From Oscillospiraceae bacterium (GTDB taxonomy: Bacteria > Bacillota > Clostridia > Oscillospirales > Ruminococcaceae): DNA of 22,241 nucleotides. Positions 1 to 7,335 of the stretch are shown here, in pieces. The stretch is from the NCBI GenBank assembly GCA_900768675.1, contig CAAGDT010000111.1, forward strand, positions 1 through 22,241. The letters run 5' to 3'. The notes beneath the pieces were generated by a model. The model saw nothing but the letters and a program-made list of their open reading frames with translations. It did no database searches and was not told the origin of the DNA. Position 1 is the stretch's first letter. Every line of letters starts with the position of its first letter. Position numbers and translations under genes: made by a program.

Positions 1-18
1 TGGCGCAGGGCGGGCTTC

Positions 19-45
19 GCCGCAAAACCCTTTGGGTTTTGCGGC
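19..45. repeat. Perfect 12-bp inverted repeat (hairpin)
   Basis: The arms GCCGCAAAACCC (19-30) and GGGTTTTGCGGC (34-45) are perfectly complementary around a 3-nt TTT loop. No real U-tract follows, so I do not call it an intrinsic terminator. It lies directly against the palindromic repeat at 40-77 and could be part of a larger dispersed palindromic element. No convincing gene lies in 1-258. Confidence 0.6.
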
Positions 46-77
46 GGTTTTGTGCGGCTGCTGAAGCAGCCGCACGC
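40..77. repeat. Dispersed palindromic repeat, copy A
   Basis: This 38-bp segment contains an 11-bp perfect palindrome, GTGCGGCTGCT (52-62) and AGCAGCCGCAC (65-75), around a 2-nt loop. A near-identical copy in the same orientation lies at 3742-3779, with two mismatches in 38. The two copies flank the blaI-blaR1 pair. Confidence 0.75.
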
Positions 78-128
78 AGGCTGTCCCCAACCCGCAAATC
101 ATACAATTCTCCGCACCCATATCCCACT

Positions 129-161
129 AAATCCCCGATTTGCCTTAATAGGGGATTTTTT
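129..161 (+). terminator. Intrinsic terminator of an upstream gene
   Basis: AAATCCCC (129-136) pairs perfectly with GGGGATTT (151-158) across a 14-nt loop, and the right arm runs into a six-T tract. This is a classic rho-independent terminator on the + strand. It probably ends a gene lying before the window and insulates the blaI promoter from it. Confidence 0.65.
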
Positions 162-185
162 ATGCCGTTTTTTTACAAAAACCTA

Positions 186-214
186 TTGACAACTGCGGTC
201 TATTATGATAGACT
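186..214 (+). promoter_or_regulatory. blaI-blaR1 promoter
   Basis: A perfect -35 box TTGACA (186-191) is followed after 17 nt by TAGACT (209-214) as a weak -10. The -10 lies inside the first operator-like dyad (198-213), which would suit repression by the BlaI-type product. The 17 nt CAAAAACCTATTGACAA (176-192) recur exactly at the trp promoter (3837-3853). Confidence 0.65.
198..213. promoter_or_regulatory. Putative BlaI operator 1
   Basis: The dyad GTCTAT-TATG-ATAGAC has perfect 6-bp arms and a 4-nt centre. It spans most of the -35/-10 spacer and the start of the -10 box. BlaI/MecI dimers are known to bind short dyads over their own promoters. The bases differ from the staphylococcal TACA/TGTA core, so assignment rests on position and symmetry. 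Confidence 0.55.
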
Positions 215-225
215 AAGCCTATAAG

Positions 226-241
226 ATCTATAACAATAGAC
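226..241. promoter_or_regulatory. Putative BlaI operator 2
   Basis: ATCTAT-AACA-ATAGAC has the same 6-4-6 layout as the dyad at 198-213, with one mismatch between its arms. Its centre lies 28 bp downstream of the first. It falls in the early transcript region before the blaI ribosome-binding site, so bound repressor could also block elongation. Confidence 0.5.
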
Positions 242-267
242 CAAATTCCCGCAAAGGAGTGTTGTTT

Positions 268-615
268 ATGAAAATCAGCGACGGAGAACTGAATCTGCTG
301 GAGCTTATATGGGATAACGAGCCTGTAAAATCGGGAGAGCTTGTAACCCTTGCCTTAAAGGAGCTGGGTTGGAAAAAGTCAACGGTTTACACCGTAATAA
401 AGAAGCTGACCCTGAAAAATGCTGTAAAAAGCGAAAATTCCGTGGTTACGGCGCTTGTGAGCCGTGAGGAGATTGCGGTTCAGCGGGCTGAGGGGGTAAA
501 GGAAGCCGCAGGCTCTCTGCCTATGTTCATAGCTGCCTTTCTCCGCAAGGAAAAGCTGACAAAAGAGCAGGCGGAGGAGCTTAAGCGCCTTATCGACAGC
601 TATACCGAGGAATAG
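268..615 (+). CDS. blaI: BlaI/MecI/CopY-family transcriptional repressor
   Basis: This 115-aa protein is a winged-helix repressor that would bind the dyads upstream and be inactivated by the BlaR1-like protease encoded next. The N-terminal two thirds fit the family: an opening KISDGELNLLELIWD, then a recognition-helix region with KKSTVYTVIKKL at about residues 33-44, then a wing. The C-terminal third (from about residue 75) is helical and would form the dimerisation and cleavage region. I chose ATG 268 because AAAGGAG at 252-258 sits 9 nt upstream; the in-frame GTG at 259 directly abuts that site and is unlikely. The protein is slightly shorter than usual BlaI/MecI (about 120-130 aa). blaR1 follows after 8 nt, so the two are cotranscribed. 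The regulated target (beta-lactamase, cell wall or other gene) is not visible, so a link to antibiotic resistance is unproven. Confidence 0.88.
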   Translation: MKISDGELNLLELIWDNEPVKSGELVTLALKELGWKKSTVYTVIKKLTLKNAVKSENSVVTALVSREEIAVQRAEGVKEAAGSLPMFIAAFLRKEKLTKEQAEELKRLIDSYTEE

Positions 616-623
616 GAGGAAGT

Positions 624-3600
624 ATGCAGGACATTTTTCTGACCGTTGTCAATATGAGCGTGACAGCCCTTTACATAATTGCCGCCGTTATTCTGCTGCG
701 GCTTTGCCTTAAGAAGCTGCCGAAGCGCTTTTCCTACGCTTTATGGGCAATTCCCGCCCTGCGGCTTGTCTGCCCCTTTTCGGTTGAGGCATTTTTCAGC
801 CTGTTCAACTTCCTGAAACCCGCTAAAACCGCCGAGTCTCAGCTTACCTACATTCCCCACGATATAGGTCTTATGGAAAAGCCGGAAATCTCAACTGGAA
901 TACCTGCCCTTAACAGGGTTATAAACGAAAGCCTCCCCGCCCCGGCGCCTGCACAAAGCGTAAATCCTATGCAGATATGGGTGCTTGCGGGCACGATAGT
1001 GTGGCTTGTGGGCGTGGCGGCTATGCTCTTATGGCTTTTTGCTTCCTATTTTTCTGTTGCAGTCCGTGTGAGGGGCAGCAAACAGACCTCTGAGGGGCTT
1101 TATATCTGCGATAAAATCGACGCTCCCTTTGTTTTCGGGGTAGTAAAGCCGAAAATCTATATTCCCGCAGACCTGCCCGAAAAGGAGCTTATCTATATTA
1201 CCGCCCACGAAAAAGCCCATATCCGACGGGGCGACCATATTGTAAAGCTTATCGGTGCAGTTATTCTTGCGGTGCATTGGTTCAATCCCGGGGTGTGGGT
1301 TGCCTATAAGCTGATGACAAAGGATATGGAGCTGTCCTGCGACGAAAGGGCGCTTAAGGGCTTTGAAACGGACGTCAGAAAGGAGTACGCCTCCGCTTTG
1401 CTGGCGGTTTCAATGAAGCAGAATCACCTTTCACGGGGCGGGCTGCTGTCCTTTGGTGAAAGCGGGATAAAGTCACGGATTAAGAGCGTTTTAAGCTTTA
1501 AAAAGCCCGCCCTTTGGGTAACGGTTATCGCCGTTGCCGTTCTTCTTGTGGCAGGAGGCTGTATGCTCACGAATCCCGTAAGCGGCGGGGAAGAGGCGGA
1601 TACTGACAGGAACAGAGAGGGTCTGCCCGCTTTGGACTTAGCTGCTTTTGAGATAATCGAAAGGGAGTTTTACGGGGAATGGCAGAAAACGGACAATCCC
1701 GACATTGTTATTCCCATTACATACAGCAATTGCTTTCTGAATTTTGAGAACTCCGGTATACAATCCGTATTTGAAACAGAGAACGACTATATTTTTGTTT
1801 ACATCAGCGGCGGCGAGCAGGGAAGCTTTATAAAGCCCAAAAACGAGCCTGATACTATTTACAGCGGCTCATATTTCTTCTCAACTGCTTCGGAAAAAAG
1901 CAGTGCTTCCGAAGATATTTTCCACAGCGGCGCTTCCTACAAGCGCATAAGCAAGGGCAGCACAGAGCTTTCCGAGGGAGAACTGAGCCTGCTTGGTTTG
2001 TGTAAGCTTGAATTTACTCTTGGAGCAGGCTTTGCTGAGTGCTTTAACAGTATTCCGAGTAATGAGTGTACAGCAGCCGACAGGACGTGGGTATATGTGC
2101 CCGGCGGAAGCCTCTCCCTGCCACAGCAAAAAATATATCTTGCAGGCCTGTCGGAGTACGAGGTGGAGCTTGGCTTAAGGTATATTAATAAGGAGCAGGC
2201 AGAGCAGCATTTCGCCTATTTTGACCTGTCCGAAGCAGAAATGATGAAAACTGATCAGATTACGCCGGAGGAAATGTATTTTACGGTGCGTTTTGTTAAA
2301 AGCGGCAGCAAGTGGACATACGAGGGCATAACGGGCGTTTACGGCGCTGACAATATTGACGTTGGCGTAGAGGATAATGCTGAATACGTTGAAGTAGAAG
2401 TTGATGACGAAACCCGGGAAGCCGAAGCGCCTGCACCTTCGGAATCGGAAGTAATCGCAAGATTTAAGGAAAGCGATTTATCTTACGACTTGTCTATTTT
2501 TGAAAAGTATTTCTGGGGAGATTATTACTACTATTTGGATATTGCTGCTATGGATTACAGTAATACAAATGGTCTTATCACTTCCTATTACCCGAAATTC
2601 GCAGAAAATGACGAGATTGCAGTAATGCAGGTATATAACGGCGGCGAATACAGTCTTTATGTGATGTATAAGGACGACCCGACGTATATTATGGTTAGCG
2701 GTATGGTATACGGTCTCGGCGAGGAGAACGGCGAATTCAATGTTGTTAAAACAGATAGAATTATCAGAAAGTACGACCTTGAACCCGATTATTCTCTTAA
2801 GGACGGTCAGAAGCTAAATTCTTTGGGATATCTTAAGCTTTTGGAAATCACCGGAAATAAGGATAATCAGGAGGTTTTCTATACTCAGGATATACAGGAC
2901 GAAAACGGCGTTGATATATGGAATTATAACGGACTTACTTGCAGAAGCTTTCTAAAAAGCCTCAGCGAAAATCAGGTTGTGCTTATAAGAGAGCATGAAA
3001 GCCTGACGGATTCGCCCTGGAGCAGCTTTTTCGAGATAACCTTTACCAAAAACGGCGACAAATGGGGCTATACATACGAAAAGTGCGAGGATCCGGAGCT
3101 TGAAGAATATCAGAATAACCCCTATAAGGGCATATACTACGATGCTGAAGCGCTGATTTATTACAGCTCCCTGACAACTATGCCCTTCGAGGGAATACCA
3201 AGCAATTTTTATGATATGATTGGTGAAGAAAGATTTTCGGAGTGGCTGAATACATTTGATTACAGTAAGCTTACAACCGATATAGGTGAGCGGGAAAATC
3301 TCTACACATTTATCCGTGATTTTGACATAGATGATGAGACCTACAGAAATCACTGCGATTTCCTTGCCGAGCACGGAATAACCGAGGAACAGAAGGAAGC
3401 CCTTCTAAGCAGGGATAAAAACAAGATGGCGGAAGCCTTCGTAAGCGAAACTGCCCATTATCACGACGGAAACATCTATACAATCGAGTGGTATTATAAG
3501 AATCCTGTTGAAGAGTATAAGGCTACGGGTATAACCTACGAAGAGTTGAAAGAGAAATACAGAAAAGCTATGGACTGGTTCACATTTACAAGACCTGCCC

Positions 3601-3647
3601 GAAAGATATTTGAGCAGAAGCTGGAAAAATACAAGGAAATAGGTTGA
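624..3647 (+). CDS. blaR1: BlaR1-like M56 metalloprotease sensor, oversized
   Basis: This is a membrane sensor-protease of peptidase family M56, expected to sense an extracellular signal and cleave the BlaI-type repressor. Hydrophobic segments lie near residues 6-28, 38-52, 117-143 and 294-313. The zinc site HEKAH is at residues 195-199, with the downstream MELSCDE motif (E236) supplying the usual third ligand. After the last membrane segment (ending in GGC) an extracellular region of about 690 residues follows. No penicillin-binding transpeptidase motif was noticed there, unlike staphylococcal BlaR1/MecR1. It contains two diverged tandem domains, about 337-565 and 620-818. Matching landmarks are FEIIEREFYGEW with SIFEKYFWGDY, SLLGLCKLEF with NSLGYLKLLEI, and FTVRFVKSGSKWTY with FEITFTKNGDKWGY. 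A third, helical domain fills 820-1007. At 1007 aa it far exceeds the roughly 585 aa of classical BlaR1. GGAGGA precedes ATG 624. The ligand is unknown. Confidence 0.85.
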   Translation: MQDIFLTVVNMSVTALYIIAAVILLRLCLKKLPKRFSYALWAIPALRLVCPFSVEAFFSLFNFLKPAKTAESQLTYIPHDIGLMEKPEISTGIPALNRVINESLPAPAPAQSVNPMQIWVLAGTIVWLVGVAAMLLWLFASYFSVAVRVRGSKQTSEGLYICDKIDAPFVFGVVKPKIYIPADLPEKELIYITAHEKAHIRRGDHIVKLIGAVILAVHWFNPGVWVAYKLMTKDMELSCDERALKGFETDVRKEYASALLAVSMKQNHLSRGGLLSFGESGIKSRIKSVLSFKKPALWVTVIAVAVLLVAGGCMLTNPVSGGEEADTDRNREGLPALDLAAFEIIEREFYGEWQKTDNPDIVIPITYSNCFLNFENSGIQSVFETENDYIFVYISGGEQGSFIKPKNEPDTIYSGSYFFSTASEKSSASEDIFHSGASYKRISKGSTELSEGELSLLGLCKLEFTLGAGFAECFNSIPSNECTAADRTWVYVPGGSLSLPQQKIYLAGLSEYEVELGLRYINKEQAEQHFAYFDLSEAEMMKTDQITPEEMYFTVRFVKSGSKWTYEGITGVYGADNIDVGVEDNAEYVEVEVDDETREAEAPAPSESEVIARFKESDLSYDLSIFEKYFWGDYYYYLDIAAMDYSNTNGLITSYYPKFAENDEIAVMQVYNGGEYSLYVMYKDDPTYIMVSGMVYGLGEENGEFNVVKTDRIIRKYDLEPDYSLKDGQKLNSLGYLKLLEITGNKDNQEVFYTQDIQDENGVDIWNYNGLTCRSFLKSLSENQVVLIREHESLTDSPWSSFFEITFTKNGDKWGYTYEKCEDPELEEYQNNPYKGIYYDAEALIYYSSLTTMPFEGIPSNFYDMIGEERFSEWLNTFDYSKLTTDIGERENLYTFIRDFDIDDETYRNHCDFLAEHGITEEQKEALLSRDKNKMAEAFVSETAHYHDGNIYTIEWYYKNPVEEYKATGITYEELKEKYRKAMDWFTFTRPARKIFEQKLEKYKEIG

Positions 3648-3750
3648 GCTTAAGGATATTACCCCCGAAAACTCAGGCAACATAGTAAAAGTATTCGATG
3701 TCGTAAGCGGAAGCTTCCATAATATCTACTATGTTATCCACTGCGGCGGT
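3643..3750 (+). pseudogene. Possible C-terminal gene remnant after blaR1
   Basis: In the +1 frame relative to blaR1, an open stretch without start codon begins just after a TAG at 3640-3642. Its first 36 codons read like real protein, including ITPENSGNIVKVFDVVSG and NIYYVIHCGG, before running into the palindromic repeat. It may be the tail of a deleted gene or of a blaR1 relative, fused here by recombination at the repeat. It has no ribosome-binding site or start and I do not recognise the family. Confidence 0.35.
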
Positions 3751-3779
3751 GTTGTGCGGCTGCTAAAGCAGCCGCACGC
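3742..3779. repeat. Dispersed palindromic repeat, copy B
   Basis: This is the second copy of the repeat at 40-77, with the same orientation and 36 of 38 bases identical. The palindrome arms are 3754-3764 and 3767-3777. No U-tract follows, so it is not an obvious terminator for blaR1. Confidence 0.75.
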
Positions 3780-3846
3780 CATCTCACACAATTCCGCTGT
3801 AAAATCCTCATATTTCCCCGCCCTCAAAATTTTTTTCAAAAACCTA

Positions 3847-3875
3847 TTGACAAAACCGCTTTAAAGTGATATTAT
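3847..3875 (+). promoter_or_regulatory. trp operon promoter
   Basis: A perfect -35 TTGACA (3847-3852), a 17-nt spacer and -10 TATTAT (3870-3875) predict transcription from about 3882, just before the T-box leader. No operator dyad like that of blaI is visible, which suits control by attenuation rather than by a repressor. Confidence 0.75.
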
Positions 3876-3881
3876 GTTAGC

Positions 3882-4220
3882 AACAAGTAAATATTTCTTT
3901 TTAAATCCTATGAGCAAAAGCAAGTAGCTGTTCAGTCGGCGGCACAGAGAGTCCGTATTGGTGGAAGCGGATACGCACGGGTTCGGTGAATGGGTTTGTG
4001 AGGAGCCGGGTGAACTTTAAGTAGCCTGCGCCGTGTTTCCTACGTTAGTGTGAAGGGGTATTAAGGCTTGACTGCTGCGTACTTAACAATACTTCTGTAT
4101 TTCGTATATGCTTTGTCAGTCGCCAAGTACCTATCGAGGCGGCTTTTTTATTTGCCGCAAATTCGGGTGGCACCGCGATTTATTCGCCCCGAGGGACATA
4201 TTAAGTCCTTCGGGGCTTTT
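3882..4220 (+). ncRNA. T-box leader of the trp operon (tRNA-Trp sensing)
   Basis: This 5' leader should bind uncharged tRNA-Trp and decide between antitermination and termination before trpE. Visible landmarks in order: an AGTA loop-E strand (3923-3926), AGAGAG (3946-3951), the distal GGTGGAAG (3960-3967), the loop-E partner GAA followed by the likely specifier TGG (3991-3993), a stem-III-like GCGGC/GCCGC hairpin (4139-4143 and 4154-4158), and the conserved T-box GGGTGGCACCGCG (4165-4177). In the antiterminator bulge TGGC, the C would pair with G73 of tRNA-Trp, which agrees with the UGG specifier and the downstream genes. The start is inferred from the promoter. Stem I was not folded in full, so the specifier call is less certain than the T-box itself. 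Confidence 0.93.
4186..4220 (+). terminator. T-box-controlled intrinsic terminator
   Basis: GCCCCGAGGGAC (4186-4197) pairs with GTCCTTCGGGGC (4205-4216), one G-T wobble, across a 7-nt loop, followed by TTTT and further T-rich sequence. The hairpin competes with the antiterminator formed around the T-box sequence at 4165-4177. It should stop transcription before trpE when tRNA-Trp is charged. Confidence 0.88.
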
Positions 4221-4252
4221 CTGTTTTCCGATAAAAGAAAGGAGCAATTGCT

Positions 4253-5713
4253 ATGATGACCTTTGAAGAAGTAAAAAAGCTGGCGGAGTCGGGAGATTAC
4301 GGCTATATTCCCTTAAGCGACGAGATTTTCTCCGATATGAAAACTCCTGTTGAGGTGCTGCGTATCCTGCTTGGCGTAAGCGGCCACTGCTATATGCTGG
4401 AAAGCGCTGAGGAGCACAGACAGTGGGGACGATACACTTTTCTTGGCTACGACCCGAAAAGCGAGATAACCTGCGCTGACGGAGTAGTAAAGATAACCGA
4501 AAACGGGGAAAGCAGGAAGTTCGCCTGCACCAACCCGGACGAGATAATAAAGAAGATTATAAACGAGCACAAAAGCCCCGTTATACCCGAGCTGCCTACC
4601 TTTACAGGCGGACTTGTAGGCTACTTCTCCTACGACTACATAAAGTACAGCGAGCCAACCTTAAAGCTTGACGCTAAGGACGAGGAGCGGTTCAACGACG
4701 TTGACCTTATGCTTTTCGATAAGGTAATCGCCTTCGATAATTTCAGACAGAAGATAATCCTTATCTGCAATATCGAAACCAAAGACCTTGAAAATTCCTA
4801 CGAAAAGGGCAAAAAGCAGCTTGCGGCAATGAAGGAGCTTATAATGAAGGGGCAGATGAAGCCCCGGGAAAAGGGAAGGCTTCTTTCCCCATTCAGACAG
4901 CTTTTCAGCAAGGAGCAGTACTGCAATATGGTTGAAAAGGCAAAGCACTATATCCGTGAGGGAGATATTTTTCAGGTTGTGCTGAGCAACCGCCTTGACG
5001 CCGACTATGAGGGCAGTCTGCTGGACGCATATCGGGTACTGCGTACCGTAAATCCTTCGCCCTATATGTTCTACTTTTCCGGTGATGATGTGGAAATTGC
5101 AGGTGCTTCCCCCGAAACCCTTGTGAAGCTTGAAAACAAGACTCTTCGTACCTTCCCTCTTGCAGGCACAAGACCGAGAGGCAAAACCCCGGAGGAGGAC
5201 GAGGAGCTGGAGAGAGGGCTGCTTGCCGACGAAAAGGAAAAGGCGGAGCATAATATGCTGGTTGACCTTGGCAGGAACGATCTGGGCAGGATAAGCCGCT
5301 TCGGCACGGTTGAGGTTGAAAAGTATATGTCCATTGAGCGCTACTCCCACGTTATGCACATAGGCTCAACGGTAAAGGGAGAGATTGAGGACAGATTTAC
5401 GGCGGCGGACGCTGTTGCGGCAGTACTTCCTGCGGGAACGCTTTCGGGAGCACCGAAGATAAGAGCCTGCCAGATAATAAACGAGCTTGAAAACAACAAG
5501 CGGGGAATTTACGGCGGAGCAATTGGCTACTTAAGCTTTACGGGAAATCTTGACGTCTGCATTTCAATTCGTATTGCATTTAAAAAGAACGGAAAGGTTT
5601 TCGTCCGTTCGGGTGCAGGAATCGTAGCGGACAGCGTTCCCGAAAACGAGTACAACGAGTGCATAAATAAGGCTAAAGCGGTAGTTAAGGCGCTTGAAAC
5701 CGAGCTTGAATAA
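4253..5713 (+). CDS. trpE: Anthranilate synthase component I
   Basis: TrpE converts chorismate and ammonia, supplied by the TrpG amidotransferase, to anthranilate. It is the first step of tryptophan synthesis and acts in the cytoplasm. At 486 aa it has the usual length. The N-terminal domain carries the LES motif (residues 49-51) of the tryptophan feedback site and RYTFLGYDP. The chorismate-binding C-terminal half shows NPSPYMFYF, GASPETLVKLE, FPLAGTRPRGK, NMLVDLGRNDLGRIS, LPAGTLSGAPKIRA, YGGAIGYLSF and VRSGAGIVADSVPE. The feedback motif and the setting favour TrpE over the related PabB. AAAGGAG at 4238-4244 precedes ATG 4253; ATG 4256 is also possible. It is the first gene after the T-box leader, with trpG 11 nt downstream. 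Confidence 0.97.
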   Translation: MMTFEEVKKLAESGDYGYIPLSDEIFSDMKTPVEVLRILLGVSGHCYMLESAEEHRQWGRYTFLGYDPKSEITCADGVVKITENGESRKFACTNPDEIIKKIINEHKSPVIPELPTFTGGLVGYFSYDYIKYSEPTLKLDAKDEERFNDVDLMLFDKVIAFDNFRQKIILICNIETKDLENSYEKGKKQLAAMKELIMKGQMKPREKGRLLSPFRQLFSKEQYCNMVEKAKHYIREGDIFQVVLSNRLDADYEGSLLDAYRVLRTVNPSPYMFYFSGDDVEIAGASPETLVKLENKTLRTFPLAGTRPRGKTPEEDEELERGLLADEKEKAEHNMLVDLGRNDLGRISRFGTVEVEKYMSIERYSHVMHIGSTVKGEIEDRFTAADAVAAVLPAGTLSGAPKIRACQIINELENNKRGIYGGAIGYLSFTGNLDVCISIRIAFKKNGKVFVRSGAGIVADSVPENEYNECINKAKAVVKALETELE

Positions 5714-5724
5714 GGGAGGCAGTT

Positions 5725-6291
5725 ATGATACTTCTGATTGATAATTACGACAGCTTTTCCTACAATCTGTATCAGCTTGTGGGAACGATAAATCCGGATA
5801 TAAAGGTTATTCGCAATAATGAGATGACGGTAGAGGAGATAGAGGCACTTGCGCCGGAGAGAATTATTCTCTCTCCCGGCCCCGGAAAGCCCTCGGAGGC
5901 AGGAATATGCATAGAAACAGTTAAAAAGCTGGGCAGCAAAATCCCGATTTTCGGCGTTTGTTTAGGGCATCAGTCAATCTGCGAGGCTTACGGCGCAGTT
6001 GTTTCCTACGCAAAGGAGCTTATGCACGGAAAGCAGTCACAGGTAACTCTTGATACCGACAGCAGGCTTTTCAGGGGTATGCCGAAGGTTATAGGCGCAG
6101 CCCGCTATCACTCCCTTGCCGCAGACAAAAGCACAATACCGCCCGAACTGAAAGTAACGGCAGTAACCGAGGACGGGGAAGTAATGGCGGTTGAGCATAG
6201 AAGCTATCCCATTTACGGAGTGCAGTTCCACCCGGAGTCGATTTTAACTCCCGATGGAAAAACAATACTTGAAAACTTTTTAAAGAACTGA
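5725..6291 (+). CDS. trpG: Anthranilate synthase component II (glutamine amidotransferase)
   Basis: TrpG hydrolyses glutamine and passes ammonia to TrpE. It is a class I glutamine amidotransferase of 188 aa, the normal length for a free-standing subunit. The nucleophile is C79 in GVCLGHQ, and H169 and E171 in QFHPES complete the triad; the oxyanion region LSPGPGKPSEAG is at 49-60. GGGAGG lies just before ATG 5725. Many Firmicutes share this subunit with the folate enzyme PabB, so dual use as PabA is possible, but the operon position supports a main role in tryptophan synthesis. Confidence 0.96.
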   Translation: MILLIDNYDSFSYNLYQLVGTINPDIKVIRNNEMTVEEIEALAPERIILSPGPGKPSEAGICIETVKKLGSKIPIFGVCLGHQSICEAYGAVVSYAKELMHGKQSQVTLDTDSRLFRGMPKVIGAARYHSLAADKSTIPPELKVTAVTEDGEVMAVEHRSYPIYGVQFHPESILTPDGKTILENFLKN

Positions 6292-6309
6292 TTGAAAGGA
6301 GAAACTACT

Positions 6310-7335
6310 ATGATTAAAGAGGCAATCACAAAGCTTTTAAAGAAGGAAGACCTTACCGCCGAAATGACGGAGCAGGTTATGGACGAAATAATGGGCGGCG
6401 AGGCTTCCCAGATAAGTATGGCGTCTTATCTTACTGCATTAGAAGCAAAGGGCGCAACAATCGAGGAAATTACCGCCTCCGCCAAGGGCATGAGAAAGGC
6501 GGGAACAAAGCTTCTCCACGAGGGCGGAGTTTTTGAAATAGTAGGAACCGGCGGCGACCGCTCAAATTCCTTCAATATCTCAACTACCGCTTCAATTATA
6601 ATCGCCTCCGCAGGAGTAAGAGTTGCAAAGCACGGAAATCGTGCTGCTTCCAGCAAGTCGGGAGCAGCGGACTGCCTTGAAGCCCTCGGTGTAAATATCA
6701 GCCTTGAGCCGGAGGAAATGGCAGGAGTTTTAAACGACTGCGGAATCTGCTTCCTTTTCGCTCAGAAGTACCACTCCGCTATGAAATATGTGGGCCCCGT
6801 AAGAAAGGAGCTTGGCATTAAGACAATATTCAACGTATTAGGACCGCTGACAAATCCCGCAGGAGCGGAAACTCAGGTTATGGGCGTATTTGACGGGGCT
6901 TTGGTTGAGCCGCTTGCAAGAGTGCTTAGCAACTTAGGCGTTAAAAAGGGCATGGTTGTTTTCGGAGAGAACGGACTTGACGAGGTTTCAATCTGCGCTC
7001 CCACAAAGATATGCGAGTTCGGAAACGGAGAGTTCAAGACCTACGAGATTAAGCCGGAGGACTTCGGAATGAAAACAGCGGATATTTCCGAAATCGTAGG
7101 CGGTACGGGTGCAGAAAATGCCGAAATTACTCTTGGCATACTGAAAGGCGAAATCAAGGGCGCTAAGCGGGACGTTACTCTTCTTAATGCAGGCTGCGGT
7201 CTTTATACAGCAGGAAAAGCCGACAGCATCGCTGACGGCGTTAAGCTTGCGGCTGAGCTTATCGACAGCGGCAAGGCTTATCAGAAGCTTTTAAGCTTTA
7301 TCGACTGCACCAACAGACAGGAGGTTCCTGCATGA
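6310..7335 (+). CDS. trpD: Anthranilate phosphoribosyltransferase
   Basis: TrpD transfers the phosphoribosyl group of PRPP to anthranilate, the second dedicated step. The 341-aa protein shows the PRPP-binding GTGGD (79-83) followed by SFNISTTASI, the conserved HGNRAASSKSGAAD (108-121), and YVGPVRKELGIKTIFNVLGP for anthranilate binding. It is a single-domain enzyme, not fused to TrpG as in enterobacteria. I chose ATG 6310 because AAAGGAG at 6295-6301 lies 8 nt upstream; the in-frame TTG at 6292 overlaps the end of trpG and precedes that ribosome-binding site. Its stop overlaps the trpC start (ATGA), so the two are likely translationally coupled. Confidence 0.96.
   Translation: MIKEAITKLLKKEDLTAEMTEQVMDEIMGGEASQISMASYLTALEAKGATIEEITASAKGMRKAGTKLLHEGGVFEIVGTGGDRSNSFNISTTASIIIASAGVRVAKHGNRAASSKSGAADCLEALGVNISLEPEEMAGVLNDCGICFLFAQKYHSAMKYVGPVRKELGIKTIFNVLGPLTNPAGAETQVMGVFDGALVEPLARVLSNLGVKKGMVVFGENGLDEVSICAPTKICEFGNGEFKTYEIKPEDFGMKTADISEIVGGTGAENAEITLGILKGEIKGAKRDVTLLNAGCGLYTAGKADSIADGVKLAAELIDSGKAYQKLLSFIDCTNRQEVPA

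Noticed and set aside
39..224. 61-codon open frame at the window start
   Set aside because: It runs through palindromes, a terminator and the blaI promoter, with no plausible ribosome-binding site or protein-like composition.
40..3779. Palindromic repeats considered as CRISPR repeats
   Set aside because: There are only two copies 3.7 kb apart, with genes between them and no regular spacers or cas genes.
4068..4256. 62-codon open frame in the region before trpE
   Set aside because: It lies entirely in the T-box leader, covers the T-box sequence and terminator hairpin, and has no ribosome-binding site; the RNA structure explains the sequence.
4661..5359. 232-codon antisense frame opposite trpE
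   Set aside because: trpE is strongly conserved here; the antisense frame is a by-product of its codon usage and resembles no known protein.
6292..6309. TTG start for trpD giving six extra residues
   Set aside because: The ribosome-binding site AAAGGAG lies after this codon and correctly serves ATG 6310.
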